A stretch of DNA of 64,000 bases, taken from assembly GCF_021043395.1 (NCBI RefSeq), contig NZ_JAJNKE010000008.1, forward strand, positions 43,909 to 107,908, read 5' to 3'. The position numbers were made by a program, and so were the translations under genes. This document shows positions 1-9,070 of this stretch, in pieces (positions within the stretch are counted from its first letter, which is position 1; the number at the start of each line of letters is the position of its first letter). Under the pieces are notes generated by a model. It did not search any database. It saw nothing but the letters and a program-made list of their open reading frames with translations, and had not been told where the DNA came from. This DNA comes from Clostridium guangxiense. GTDB taxonomy: Bacteria; Bacillota; Clostridia; Clostridiales; Clostridiaceae.

Positions 1-1
1 G

Positions 2-973
2 GATGGAAGAATAGTTTTTTATGGAGATAAAGTGAAAATGTACAGTGATAATTTAAATGAGGTGAAAAGTTTTTTGCCATCATATTTAAAGGCTTCTAAA
101 ATTTTAGGAAGAAAAAAAATGCCACAAAGTTTTAAAAGCCTTAGAAAGAGTTTAAGTAAATCTGAAGTTTCCATAACTAATTTAGATGAGCAAAAAATCA
201 ATTCAGTGCGAGAAGACTGTGCTATTGAGATGAGAAAAGTGACCTGCAAATATGGAGATATTGCGGCAAATAACAATATTGACTTAAATATAAAAAGTGG
301 AAGCTTTAATGCAATTATAGGTTCTAATGGTGCAGGAAAAAGTACGTTGGTTAAGGCGATTATGGGTTTTGTAAATTATAATGGGAACATAAAAATATTA
401 GGACATGAAGTAAAAAAATTAAAATTTAAAGATATAGGAATTAAAATTGGTTATGTATCACAAAACCCAAATGATTATTTATCAAAGGATACGGTTTATG
501 ATGAGTTAAAATTTACATTAAACAATTATAGAATAAATGATGACAACTTAATAGACCATACTTTAAAAGAACTTGATATATATAAGCTTAAATCAAAAAA
601 TCCTAGAGATTTAAGCGGAGGAGAAAAACAAAGGGCAGCTATTGCCTCAGTGCTTGTACTTAAACCAGAAATTTTAATATTGGATGAACCTACAAGGGGA
701 CTTGATGAAGAAGGAAAGTATAAGCTGGGCAGCATCCTTAAAACTTTAAATAACAATGGATCTACTATAATTATGATTACGCATGATTTGGATTTTGCAG
801 CTAGGTTTTGTAGTAATTTTATTTTAATGTTTGATGGAAAGGTAATCAGCAGCGGTAGTAAATATGATGTACTTAAAGATGGAATATACTATACAACAAA
901 CATAAATAAGCTGTTTAGGGATGTGGAGCCAAATGTTTTTGTCATTGAGGACATAAAAGGAGATGCATTATAA
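2..973 (+). CDS. ECF transporter ATPase, double-ABC type (5'-truncated by window edge)
   Basis: This is the energising ATPase of an energy-coupling-factor (ECF) vitamin transporter. A complete ABC domain is visible: Walker A GSNGAGKST (nt 320-346), signature LSGGEKQ (611-631), Walker B ILILDEP (671-691), then a switch histidine in ITHD. The frame is already open at base 2 and reads DGRIVFYGDK before the first ATG (nt 38), which is how an ABC domain ends. So the ATG is internal, and the visible part is the second half of a fused two-ATPase protein whose first half lies upstream. About 60 charged linker residues separate the halves. The stop overlaps the S-component start by 1 nt, so the two are translationally coupled. 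The family call is secure; the fusion is inferred from the 10 residues before the ATG. Confidence 0.88.
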   Translation, partial: DGRIVFYGDKVKMYSDNLNEVKSFLPSYLKASKILGRKKMPQSFKSLRKSLSKSEVSITNLDEQKINSVREDCAIEMRKVTCKYGDIAANNNIDLNIKSGSFNAIIGSNGAGKSTLVKAIMGFVNYNGNIKILGHEVKKLKFKDIGIKIGYVSQNPNDYLSKDTVYDELKFTLNNYRINDDNLIDHTLKELDIYKLKSKNPRDLSGGEKQRAAIASVLVLKPEILILDEPTRGLDEEGKYKLGSILKTLNNNGSTIIMITHDLDFAARFCSNFILMFDGKVISSGSKYDVLKDGIYYTTNINKLFRDVEPNVFVIEDIKGDAL

Positions 974-1674
974 TGAAAAGATTGCTTTCTTTTTTGATAA
1001 TGATGTTTGTTCTTTTTCTTATGGCAATAGCATTTAAGTATGGAGGAGAAAATTATTTTCCTTTAATAATTACTTTGATAGTTTTTTGTATTGTCATTAT
1101 TTCATATTTTTATTTTGAAAAAAGTTATATGGGCACAAAGGAAATAGCGCTTATTGGAGGGATTTCTGCCTTTGCAGCTGCTTCTAGGGTTGTATTGGCA
1201 GCTATACCAAATGTTCAGCCTGTAACTTTTATTGTGGCACTTTCAGGAATCGTTTTTGGCTCTTTTGAGGGGTTCCTCATTGGAAGTACTACAGCCTTCA
1301 TATCTAATATATTTTTAGGTCAAGGACCATGGACACCATGGCAGATGTTTTCATGGGGGATTGTGGGATATTTGTCTGGTATTATTGGTAAAAAGGATAA
1401 AAAATTATCTGTTGAACTATTTTCTGTGATATGTTTTTTATATGGATTTATGTTTGATTGGATAATGAATTTATGGCATGTCCTAGGCTTCATAAGGCCT
1501 ATAAATATAAAAACTGTATTTTTGGCTTACGCATCTGGAATTACCTTTGATGTAATGCATGCAGTAGGTAATTTTGTATTTTGTATTGTGTTTTATGATA
1601 AATTTTATAAAATACTTCTTAGATTTAAGAAGAAAATGAAAGTAACATATATAAAAGAGGGGGAAAAGACATGA
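973..1674 (+). CDS. ECF transporter S component (membrane substrate-binding subunit), probable corrinoid type
   Basis: A 233-residue integral membrane protein. Two hydrophobic helices near the N-terminus (about residues 4-50) precede an ECF S-component core from about residue 57. The core has small-residue-rich helices, a loop with GQGPWTPWQMFSWG, and a C-terminal helix pair ending in a basic tail. S components bind the vitamin in the membrane and dock on EcfT and the ATPases. The gene follows the ATPase directly (AAGGAG 10 nt upstream of the ATG) and overlaps the next gene by 4 nt. The next two genes encode transcobalamin-like (DUF4430) proteins, so a corrinoid is the likely substrate. That is inference from context: S-component sequences do not reveal substrate by eye. 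No EcfT subunit is in the window; it would be expected upstream. Confidence 0.8.
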   Translation: MKRLLSFLIMMFVLFLMAIAFKYGGENYFPLIITLIVFCIVIISYFYFEKSYMGTKEIALIGGISAFAAASRVVLAAIPNVQPVTFIVALSGIVFGSFEGFLIGSTTAFISNIFLGQGPWTPWQMFSWGIVGYLSGIIGKKDKKLSVELFSVICFLYGFMFDWIMNLWHVLGFIRPINIKTVFLAYASGITFDVMHAVGNFVFCIVFYDKFYKILLRFKKKMKVTYIKEGEKT

Positions 1675-3656
1675 AATTAAAAAAAATTATGGGTAAGTGT
1701 ATTTGCTGCTTACTAAGTTTTATTATTATCTTTGCATATGCGCTAAGTGCTTCACCTTTAATTGCAAAGGCTGATGTAACAACAATAAAGGTTGTTGTTG
1801 ATGGTACTCAGGGTCAAATTGCAAGTGGTGTAACTGAGCAACATAATGCATTAGAAGCTATGAAAGATGTTTTAGATAGTAAAGGAATAAAATATAGCGT
1901 TCCTGATGGACAGTATGGAAAATTTATAGATAGCATAGGCGATTTAAAAACCAATGATGTTCAAAAAGGCTCAGGGTGGATGTATGCAATTAAAAAATCA
2001 GATGGAACTTACGTTAGTCCTGATAATTCTATTGATAACACAAATTTAGATAGTATGGATGAGCTTTTGGTGTACTTTTCACTTTGGGGAACTACTTATC
2101 TTGCAAATGATATAGAGTTTTCAACAAAACAAGCGAATAAACCTGTTACTATTTCAATTAACAATAAAAGTTTAGACTGGAATACAAACCAAACTGTTAC
2201 TACTCCAATTGAAAATATAACTGCAAAAGTTATCAGCGAAAATGGAGATGAAGTGCCAGTTTCCTTAGATAAAAATACAATAAATATAAGTGGTGGGCTT
2301 AAGGAAGGAAATTACTATTTGGACTTAAGCGATTATAGTAATACTTCAATACCTAAAGTTGCAGCAGATAGATTTGAATTTAATATTACAAAAGAAGATA
2401 CTACGAGTAACGGAAATGGGCAAGGCAATACACAAAATGGCAATGGTGATAATAACAGTAATAGCAACTTTAATATCGAAAATGAAATGAAGCTTACAGA
2501 AAATGTAGTAAAGAATTACACTGATGAGTGGGCTGCACTAGATTTTTATAAAACTGGAATGCAGGGCAGCATAAATAAGCAATTTATAACGGATGCCTTA
2601 AATAACATAAATAAAAATGGAATATCAAAATATTATAATACTCAAATTGAAAAGCTAATAATAGGATTAACAGCAGCAGGATATACACCATATAACTTTG
2701 CAGGAATAAACTTAGCATCTGAACTTTATAATAGAAATATAGATGATTTTCTCGTCAATGATGCTATTTATGGGCTAATGGCGTATAACTTTGCCAATAT
2801 AAACGATGAAAATTATAAAATAAAAAAAGATACACTTAAAAATTATATACTTCAAAATGCTATAAAAGATGATAATGGAAATGTTGCAGGCTGGTCTTAT
2901 GATGCTTCAACTAAAACTGCAGATGCAGATATGACAGGAGCTACTATTTCTGCTTTATCTACTTATTATAATTCTGGCGATAAGGAAGTTATTTCGGCTG
3001 TAGATTCAGCTATTAAACATTTAAATGACATTGAAAACGACAGTGGGTATATACCTGGAACTTATGGAGATTCAAGTGAAACAAATGCTTTTGCTATAAT
3101 AGGCCTTTTATCGGTAAATGTTGATCCATATGGTACCACTAAAATTTCAAGTGGAGAAGTTAATTTTCAAAAGCCAAAAGGAAATTTAGTTAGTGCTCTT
3201 CTTTCATATAAAACTTCAGATGGACATTATAAGCACAATCTTCAAGATGAAGAAGGAAATGACTTTTCAACTGAGGAAGCATTTAGAGCTCTTTTTTCAC
3301 TTAATGAATTTAGTAAAAGCAAAGGTGTCTATAATTATTATGAAAGTAACATAAATGCTGCTCAATTACCAGTGTATAATGTAGCAATTAGTTCAGGGGC
3401 AAGCAACACTAATACTAATGTAAATAATTCTAAAAATGTAAGTGAAAATCAAGTGTTAAAAGGAAGTACAGATTTTAGAGGAACACTTCCTAAAACAGGA
3501 TATTTCTTTGATTTCAAGTTGCTATTTATAATGGGAATAGCTCTTATGGCAATAGGTTTTTGTATAATAGGTATACTGCAGAAAAGGGCATATATACTAA
3601 TTCAAATTAAAAAAATTATAGGATATATTTCTAAGGGGAGAAAGGGATCATATTGA
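1671..3656 (+). CDS. Cell-wall-anchored transcobalamin-like protein (DUF4430 plus alpha/alpha-barrel, LPKTG)
   Basis: A secreted 661-residue protein. It has a signal peptide (about 1-35, ending near AKADV) and a DUF4430 (transcobalamin C-terminal-like) beta domain at about 37-137, with the typical KGSGWMYAI stretch. A beta-rich region follows, then an Asn/Gly/Ser linker (about 243-266). The long helical region (about 275-555) has repeats such as GWSYDASTKTADADMTGA, as in prenyltransferase/transcobalamin alpha barrels. The C-terminus has LPKTG at 606-610, a membrane helix and a basic tail, so sortase anchoring is predicted. Vertebrate transcobalamin has the same two domain types in the opposite order. 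The likely role is capturing a corrinoid at the surface for the ECF transporter encoded just upstream. The ligand is inferred; domains and anchor are seen directly. The tail after LPKTG is longer than usual. Confidence 0.82.
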   Translation: MKLKKIMGKCICCLLSFIIIFAYALSASPLIAKADVTTIKVVVDGTQGQIASGVTEQHNALEAMKDVLDSKGIKYSVPDGQYGKFIDSIGDLKTNDVQKGSGWMYAIKKSDGTYVSPDNSIDNTNLDSMDELLVYFSLWGTTYLANDIEFSTKQANKPVTISINNKSLDWNTNQTVTTPIENITAKVISENGDEVPVSLDKNTINISGGLKEGNYYLDLSDYSNTSIPKVAADRFEFNITKEDTTSNGNGQGNTQNGNGDNNSNSNFNIENEMKLTENVVKNYTDEWAALDFYKTGMQGSINKQFITDALNNINKNGISKYYNTQIEKLIIGLTAAGYTPYNFAGINLASELYNRNIDDFLVNDAIYGLMAYNFANINDENYKIKKDTLKNYILQNAIKDDNGNVAGWSYDASTKTADADMTGATISALSTYYNSGDKEVISAVDSAIKHLNDIENDSGYIPGTYGDSSETNAFAIIGLLSVNVDPYGTTKISSGEVNFQKPKGNLVSALLSYKTSDGHYKHNLQDEEGNDFSTEEAFRALFSLNEFSKSKGVYNYYESNINAAQLPVYNVAISSGASNTNTNVNNSKNVSENQVLKGSTDFRGTLPKTGYFFDFKLLFIMGIALMAIGFCIIGILQKRAYILIQIKKIIGYISKGRKGSY

Positions 3657-4333
3657 AGAAAAAGATAGTTTTAAGTATTTCAATAATAGTTTTATCTTTA
3701 GTTTTAATTTTAGGTGGCAATGCGTTAAGAAATAATTTGGAAGATAACAAGCCTAATAATATTTCTAAAAAGATTACAGCTGTAAATAAAGCTAAGGAAA
3801 AACAAGTAAAAAGTACTCCGGTTAAGGATGTTTCACAAATAGAAACAAAAACGTCAAGTGATGAAAAGTATACAAAGGAAAAACAAAGTACTGATAATAG
3901 TAAAGAAACTGCTGTAAGTAATAAGTCAAGTGCTGTAAATAAGAGCAGTAATACTAGTAATAAAAGTGTAAGTAGTAGTACTAGTAATACTGGTGTATCG
4001 TCACCAATTTCACCTAAGCCGAGTGAGGAGCCTAATCTCACTGTAGTAGATGCTTTGAATAACAAGACAATTCTTTCGACATATATTGATGTAAATGGAA
4101 AAACTGTTGGAGAAGTTACGTTAGATGCATTGAGGTCAAAGGGAATACCAGTTGAAAGCACAGGTTCAGGATATGCTTTATATATTTCATCGATATCTGG
4201 AATAAGGGAAAGAGAGCATGGAAAAAATAGTGGGTGGATATATTTTGTAAATGGAAATTCACCACAAGTTGGCTGCGGTGGTTATAAACTTAAGCAAGGT
4301 GATAAAATTGAATGGAAATATTCATCAAATTAA
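3653..4333 (+). CDS. Membrane-anchored DUF4430 (transcobalamin beta-domain-like) protein
   Basis: A 226-residue protein starting at TTG, overlapping the stop of the preceding gene (TTGA) with AAGGG just upstream. An N-terminal hydrophobic segment (about 4-25) has no lipobox Cys, so it is probably a signal anchor. A Lys/Ser/Thr/Asn-rich spacer (about 30-125) reaches through the wall. The C-terminal DUF4430 domain (about 130-226) contains NSGWIYFVNG and ends in GDKIEWKYS, matching the beta-domain fold of the upstream protein. It has no helical barrel, so it may pair with the larger protein or pass ligand to the S component. Last gene of the operon; a strong terminator follows at once. Function inferred from domain and context. 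Confidence 0.75.
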   Translation: MKKKIVLSISIIVLSLVLILGGNALRNNLEDNKPNNISKKITAVNKAKEKQVKSTPVKDVSQIETKTSSDEKYTKEKQSTDNSKETAVSNKSSAVNKSSNTSNKSVSSSTSNTGVSSPISPKPSEEPNLTVVDALNNKTILSTYIDVNGKTVGEVTLDALRSKGIPVESTGSGYALYISSISGIREREHGKNSGWIYFVNGNSPQVGCGGYKLKQGDKIEWKYSSN

Positions 4334-4360
4334 AGAGGGTTTATGCCCTCTTTAATTTTT
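4332..4360 (+). terminator. Rho-independent terminator of the ECF/DUF4430 operon
   Basis: AAAGAGGG (4332-4339) pairs perfectly with CCCTCTTT (4346-4353) across a 6-nt loop, followed by a T-rich run. The stem begins inside the stop codon of the DUF4430 gene. Confidence 0.9.
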
Positions 4361-4479
4361 ACTATTAAATAGTTTTCTAAAAATTAAGAAAATACTTTAA
4401 TTTTGATTTGTATGGCTGTATAATGTAATAAATAAAATTAATTTCTATTTTTTGGATTAGCAATAGGGGGGTATGTGCT

Positions 4480-4698
4480 ATGGATGATTGTCCATTTTTA
4501 ACCACAACTGAGGAAAAGGTGGAATGTTTTAGGGAATGTGTTTTTTTTAAAGAAAAGGGTAATCATAATTTATGTCCCTTTAAAAGGTTAGAATCAAGTA
4601 AAAACACTTCAGCAGGTTTATATGAGTATGTTTCAATGAAAGATGATGAAAATGATATAATTGAACATTATAAAAAATACATTGGTGCCAATTTTTAA
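4480..4698 (+). CDS. Small cysteine-containing protein of unknown function (72 aa)
   Basis: I do not recognise a named family. A strong GGGGGG ribosome binding site lies upstream of the ATG. Four cysteines fall in the first half (MDDC, VECFREC, HNLC; residues 4, 16, 20 and 32), a spacing that could bind a metal or an Fe-S cluster. The second half is acidic, with no membrane segment. It is transcribed alone: a terminator precedes it, and about 110 nt separate it from ndk. It is likely real because the start site is good and coding bias matches neighbours. Function unknown. Confidence 0.65.
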   Translation: MDDCPFLTTTEEKVECFRECVFFKEKGNHNLCPFKRLESSKNTSAGLYEYVSMKDDENDIIEHYKKYIGANF

Positions 4699-4809
4699 TA
4701 ATTAGGAATATATATTAAATATGTGGATAGAATAACTAAAAAATAGTGTAAATTTTCATTTAAATTTTATAGTTGTATGCCTGGAAAAATATTTGAAAGG
4801 GTGTTTTTT

Positions 4810-5259
4810 ATGATTGAGAGAACATTAGTTTTAATAAAACCAGATGGAATAAAGAGAAAAATAATGGGAGAAATAATAAGTTTTTATGAACAAAAGGATC
4901 TCAATATAGTTGAGTTAAAACTTGTTCAATGCAGTAGAAAAACAGCAGAAAAGCATTATGAGGAGCATAAGGGTAAATCTTATTTTGAGGAATTGATAAA
5001 CTATATTACAAGCGGAAAATTATGTGCAATGATTATAGAAGGAGAAGAAGCAATAAACATAGTTAGAAAAATTAATGGGAATAAGGACCCTAATCTAGCT
5101 GAATTGGGAAGTATAAGAGGAAAATATGCCGATGATAGAACAAAAAATCTAGTACATGCTTCGGATAATTTTAAGAATGCAGAAAGAGAAATAGCAATAT
5201 GGTTTCCAGACATAGTAAGTAAAGTTGCTTTCGATGAGAAAAAATCTATTAATATATAA
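4810..5259 (+). CDS. ndk: Nucleoside diphosphate kinase
   Basis: Moves the gamma phosphate of ATP onto nucleoside diphosphates through a phosphohistidine, balancing cytosolic NTP pools. The N-terminal ERTLVLIKPDG and the active-site stretch NLVHASDNFKNAEREI are diagnostic; the His in VHASD is the phosphorylated residue. The first in-frame ATG (4777) would add 11 residues without homology. I prefer the ATG at 4810, preceded by GAAAGGGTG, giving 149 residues, the normal family length. It is a single gene, followed by a hairpin terminator. Confidence 0.96.
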   Translation: MIERTLVLIKPDGIKRKIMGEIISFYEQKDLNIVELKLVQCSRKTAEKHYEEHKGKSYFEELINYITSGKLCAMIIEGEEAINIVRKINGNKDPNLAELGSIRGKYADDRTKNLVHASDNFKNAEREIAIWFPDIVSKVAFDEKKSINI

Positions 5260-5281
5260 ATTTATTAAATACAGCTTTCAA

Positions 5282-5340
5282 ATAAACTGCTTAAAAATTC
5301 AATGTACAATGAAGTTTGAATTTTAGGCAGTTTATCTTTA
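5282..5340 (+). terminator. Long hairpin terminator after ndk
   Basis: ATAAACTGC (5282-5290) pairs with GCAGTTTAT (5327-5335), and the stem continues inward through TTAAAAATTCAA against TTGAATTTTA. A short T-rich tail follows. Confidence 0.75.
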
Positions 5341-5365
5341 TTAAAAATCAAGGGAAAGTGGTTAT

Positions 5366-6187
5366 ATGGGTAAATCTAAAGTTATTATGAAAACTAGAGA
5401 TATATTTGAACTTAATAAAAGGAATCTTAAAGCTTATTTGAAAAAGCCAGTAAGGCCTAAATCTGAAAAAATAGTTACAAATTCAATTCAATGGGTTGGG
5501 CATGCAACTACCATAATAAACATGGAAGGCAAAATTATATTGACAGACCCTGTTACGAAACATTTAGGTTACATGAAAAGACTTGTAAAACCATCTGTGA
5601 ATTTAAAAAATCTAAAAATAGATTACATTCTCATAACCCATGGACATATGGATCATCTTGATTATAGTGTTCTTGCAGGACTTGATAAGAATGCTACTGT
5701 TATAACTTCAAGAGGAGTTAAAAAGACACTAAAAATTATAGGATTTAAAAAAGTAAATGTGCTTAGTGAAAATGAAGCTTATAAGGATAGAAATATAGAG
5801 GTTGATGCTATAAAAGCTAATCATAATGGAAAAAGATATTATTTTTTTGGATACAAGGACAGTAATTCATACCTTATTAAAGGAAATAAAAAAAGTGTCT
5901 TATTTGCAGGAGATACTGCTTATACAACAGTATATAAGGATATAAAAGTGGATGCAGCAATTATGCCAGTAGGATGTTATAAACCAGATGAGTTTTTAAA
6001 GATGCATTGTTCACCTGAGCAGGCCTTTAAAATGTTTAAAATGATGAGAGCAAAGCAAATGATTCCAATACACTATAAAACATATATTTTAGCTCAAGAT
6101 GATGATAATGAAACGTTAAAAAGACTTAATACTATCAATGATGGCTCAATAAAAATTGTAGATGTTGGGCAAACAATTGTATTTTGA
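5366..6187 (+). CDS. MBL-fold metal-dependent hydrolase (UlaG/NAPE-PLD-like)
   Basis: A 273-residue metallo-beta-lactamase-fold protein. WVGHATTII opens the fold; the metal motif HGHMDHLD (HxHxDH) follows; further ligands are likely in KANHNG, FAGDTAY and the closing IPIHYKTY. This pattern is typical of the UlaG-like branch, which includes lactonases, phosphodiesterases and NAPE-PLD-like lipases, so the substrate cannot be read from sequence. No signal peptide or membrane segment: cytosolic. The ATG has AAGGGAAAG upstream. It stands alone between terminated units. Fold call strong, substrate unknown. Confidence 0.85.
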   Translation: MGKSKVIMKTRDIFELNKRNLKAYLKKPVRPKSEKIVTNSIQWVGHATTIINMEGKIILTDPVTKHLGYMKRLVKPSVNLKNLKIDYILITHGHMDHLDYSVLAGLDKNATVITSRGVKKTLKIIGFKKVNVLSENEAYKDRNIEVDAIKANHNGKRYYFFGYKDSNSYLIKGNKKSVLFAGDTAYTTVYKDIKVDAAIMPVGCYKPDEFLKMHCSPEQAFKMFKMMRAKQMIPIHYKTYILAQDDDNETLKRLNTINDGSIKIVDVGQTIVF

Positions 6188-6260
6188 CACTAAACATGTT
6201 AATATATAATAAGTTATAAATAAACATTTATTACATGTATATTTAGGAGGCTTGGTTGAC

Positions 6261-7550
6261 GTGAATAAAGTTAAAATAGGTATTTTGGGTTTAGGTAATG
6301 TAGGAACAGGTGTATGGAAGATATTAAATACAAATAAAGAGGAGATACGAAAAAGATCTGGATATGATATTGAAATTGAAAAAATTTTAGTAAGAGATGT
6401 TAATAAGGATAGAGGAATCGATGTTCCAAAGGAGCTTCTAACAGATAATCCAGATGATGTGTTAAAAGATAATTCTATTGAAATAGTAGTAGAACTTATG
6501 GGTGGAGTTGAGCCTGCGAAGGAATATATATTAGAAGCTATGAAAAATAAAAAACATGTGGTTACTGCAAATAAGATGCTTCTTGCAACGGAAGGTGATG
6601 AACTATTTGCAAAGGCAGAAAATGAGGGGGTAATGTTTTATTATGAAGCTAGTGTTGCAGGTGGTATACCGATAATACATGCTATAAATGAAAGTTTGAC
6701 TGCCAATAAAATAGAACAGGTAATAGGAATAATAAATGGTACTACAAATTACATACTTACAAAAATGACATTTGAAAATATGACTTTTGAAGATGCCTTA
6801 AGAGAAGCACAGGAGAAAGGTTTCGCTGAAGCTGATCCAACCTCTGATGTTGAAGGATATGATGCGATGTATAAGCTTGCTATACTAACTTCCTTGTCCT
6901 TTGGAACAAGAATTAATATAAAGGATATATATAGAGAGGGAATAACAAACATAAAACCAATAGATATAAAATATGCGAAGGATTTTGGGTATGTTATCAA
7001 ACTTATAGCTATAGTAAAAGAAGTTTCTGGTAAGCTTGAAATGAGAGTTCATCCAGCAATGCTTCCAGAAAGGCATCCACTTGCAAGTGTAAATGATTCA
7101 TTTAATGCTATATTTATAAGAGGAAATGCAGTTGGAGATATGATGCTCTATGGAAGGGGCGCAGGAGACCTTCCAACAGGAAGCGCAGTAGTATCTGATA
7201 TAATATCAATATTAAGAGGAAATACAGATGTAGAGGCTATAAGTGCGGTTAAAAACAATTACTGGAATATAAAGCCTAGTCCGATGGCAAACACTAAAAG
7301 TGAATACTATATAAGGATTTCGGTCATGGATTTACCAGGAGTTCTTGGTGAAATTTCAACAATCTTTGGAGAAGAAGATGTAAGCATACTTTCAGTGATG
7401 CAAAAAGGTAAACGTGAAGAGTTTACATCTGTAGTGTATTTTACTCATACTACATTTGAAGGGAATATAAATAGAGCTATAGAGAAGATAAATGCTTCGG
7501 CTCATGTAAAATGTGTGGATAACATAATAAGAATAGAAAACATACAATAG
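6261..7550 (+). CDS. hom: Homoserine dehydrogenase with C-terminal ACT domain
   Basis: Reduces aspartate semialdehyde to homoserine, the branch point to threonine and methionine. N-terminal Rossmann motif GILGLGNVGTG; catalytic region NGTTNYILT and EADPTSDVEGYDA; C-terminal ACT domain (about last 80 residues, from YYIRISVMDLPGVLGE), suggesting amino-acid feedback. The longest frame starts at TTG 6252, but AGGAGG (6245-6250) would then be 1 nt away. The GTG at 6261 has 10-nt spacing and is preferred (429 residues). It is 18 nt ahead of thrC, so the two are co-transcribed. No aspartokinase or thrB is in the window. Confidence 0.95.
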   Translation: MNKVKIGILGLGNVGTGVWKILNTNKEEIRKRSGYDIEIEKILVRDVNKDRGIDVPKELLTDNPDDVLKDNSIEIVVELMGGVEPAKEYILEAMKNKKHVVTANKMLLATEGDELFAKAENEGVMFYYEASVAGGIPIIHAINESLTANKIEQVIGIINGTTNYILTKMTFENMTFEDALREAQEKGFAEADPTSDVEGYDAMYKLAILTSLSFGTRINIKDIYREGITNIKPIDIKYAKDFGYVIKLIAIVKEVSGKLEMRVHPAMLPERHPLASVNDSFNAIFIRGNAVGDMMLYGRGAGDLPTGSAVVSDIISILRGNTDVEAISAVKNNYWNIKPSPMANTKSEYYIRISVMDLPGVLGEISTIFGEEDVSILSVMQKGKREEFTSVVYFTHTTFEGNINRAIEKINASAHVKCVDNIIRIENIQ

Positions 7551-7568
7551 ATTTGGAGGAATTTTAAT

Positions 7569-9059
7569 ATGGAAGATATTTATTATAGTAGTACAAGAGG
7601 AAGTGAAACTAAAGTCTCTGCTTCAGAAGCAATTTTAAAGGGAATTTCAGAAGACGGTGGACTTTTTATACCAAATGAAATCCCTAAGCTTAAATGCACT
7701 ATTGAAGAAATTTCAAAACTAGACTATAAAGAAACAGCATATACTGTAATGAGCAGCTTTTTGACAGATTTTGCTGAAGAAGAACTTAAAAACTGCATAG
7801 AAAAAGCATATGATGCTAAATTTGATACAGAAGAAATAGCACCTATAAAGAAGACTGATGATGCTTATTTTCTTGAATTGTATCATGGTCCTACGCTTGC
7901 TTTCAAGGATATGGCACTTTCAATACTTCCACATTTATTAAAAACTTCAGCGAGGAAGCACAATATTAAAGATAAAATAGTTATTTTGACAGCTACTTCT
8001 GGAGATACTGGAAAAGCAGCACTTGAAGGATTCGCAGACGTAGAGGATACTGAAATTATAGTGTTTTTTCCAGAAGATGGTGTAAGTGAAGTTCAAAGAC
8101 TGCAAATGGTAACTCAAAAAGGTTCAAACACTCATGTTGTAGGTATTGAGGGGAATTTTGATGACGCTCAAAGTGGCGTTAAGAAAATTTTTACTGACAA
8201 GGAATTTGGAGACAAACTTAAGGAAAATGGTTATAGGTTTTCATCAGCTAATTCAATAAATATAGGCAGACTTGTTCCTCAAATTGTTTACTATTTTTAT
8301 GCTTATGGAAGCTTATGCAAAAAGAAAGAGATAGAGTGTGGTGAAAAAGTAAATTTTGTTGTTCCAACAGGAAATTTCGGAAATATACTTGCTGCGTATT
8401 TTGCAAAGAACATGGGACTTCCTGTAAATAAGCTTATATGTGCTTCAAATGATAATAAAGTCCTCTTTGATTTCTTTAAAACAGGAGTTTATGATAGGGA
8501 TAGAGAATTTGTAACTACAATATCACCATCTATGGATATACTTATATCAAGCAATCTCGAGAGACTTATATATCTTGTTAGCGGTAGAACTCCTAAGAAG
8601 GTATCTCAACTTATGAGTGAACTTTCGGTAAATGGAAAATATCAAATAACAAGTGAGATGAGTGATAAGCTTCAGGATTTTTATGGAGGATATGCTACAG
8701 AAGAAGAGACTAAAAGGGCAATATCAAAAATGTATAATGAGAATGATTATTTAATTGATACTCATACAGCAGTGGCATACAGTGTGTATGAAAAATATAA
8801 AGATGAGAAGAATGACAGTACAAAAACTGTAATAGCTTCAACAGCAAGCCCATATAAATTTACAAATGCAGTAATGGAAGCGGTAGATGATAAATATTTA
8901 AACTGCAATAGTTTTGAACTTATGAAAAAAATGAGTGCTTTAATGAATTCAGATATACCAGCAGGAATACGTGGCATAGAAGAAAGAGAAATTCTCCACA
9001 AAAACACTTGTAAGAAAGATGAAATGAAAAATATAGTTGAAAAGTTTTTGAACTTATAA
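7569..9059 (+). CDS. thrC: Threonine synthase
   Basis: A PLP enzyme converting O-phosphohomoserine to threonine. Its 496 residues match the long (class I) family. Diagnostic stretches are YYSSTRG near the start, the PLP-lysine motif HGPTLAFKDMAL, TATSGDTGKAA, and VPTGNFGNILAAYFAKNMGLP for phosphate binding. GGAGG sits 8-9 nt upstream of the ATG. It follows hom by 18 nt as the second gene of the threonine operon. Homoserine kinase, which makes its substrate, must be encoded elsewhere. Confidence 0.96.
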   Translation: MEDIYYSSTRGSETKVSASEAILKGISEDGGLFIPNEIPKLKCTIEEISKLDYKETAYTVMSSFLTDFAEEELKNCIEKAYDAKFDTEEIAPIKKTDDAYFLELYHGPTLAFKDMALSILPHLLKTSARKHNIKDKIVILTATSGDTGKAALEGFADVEDTEIIVFFPEDGVSEVQRLQMVTQKGSNTHVVGIEGNFDDAQSGVKKIFTDKEFGDKLKENGYRFSSANSINIGRLVPQIVYYFYAYGSLCKKKEIECGEKVNFVVPTGNFGNILAAYFAKNMGLPVNKLICASNDNKVLFDFFKTGVYDRDREFVTTISPSMDILISSNLERLIYLVSGRTPKKVSQLMSELSVNGKYQITSEMSDKLQDFYGGYATEEETKRAISKMYNENDYLIDTHTAVAYSVYEKYKDEKNDSTKTVIASTASPYKFTNAVMEAVDDKYLNCNSFELMKKMSALMNSDIPAGIRGIEEREILHKNTCKKDEMKNIVEKFLNL

Positions 9060-9070
9060 AAGTTTGGGGT

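Noticed and set aside
3631..4161. 176-codon minus-strand open frame
   Set aside because: Antisense to the Ser/Thr/Lys-rich linker of the DUF4430 protein; its Leu-rich translation is an artefact of that low-complexity coding strand.
6188..6260. Possible T-box or riboswitch leader for hom
   Set aside because: Only about 70 nt between genes, too short for a T-box; direct ACATGT repeats flank A/T-rich DNA but no fold was found.
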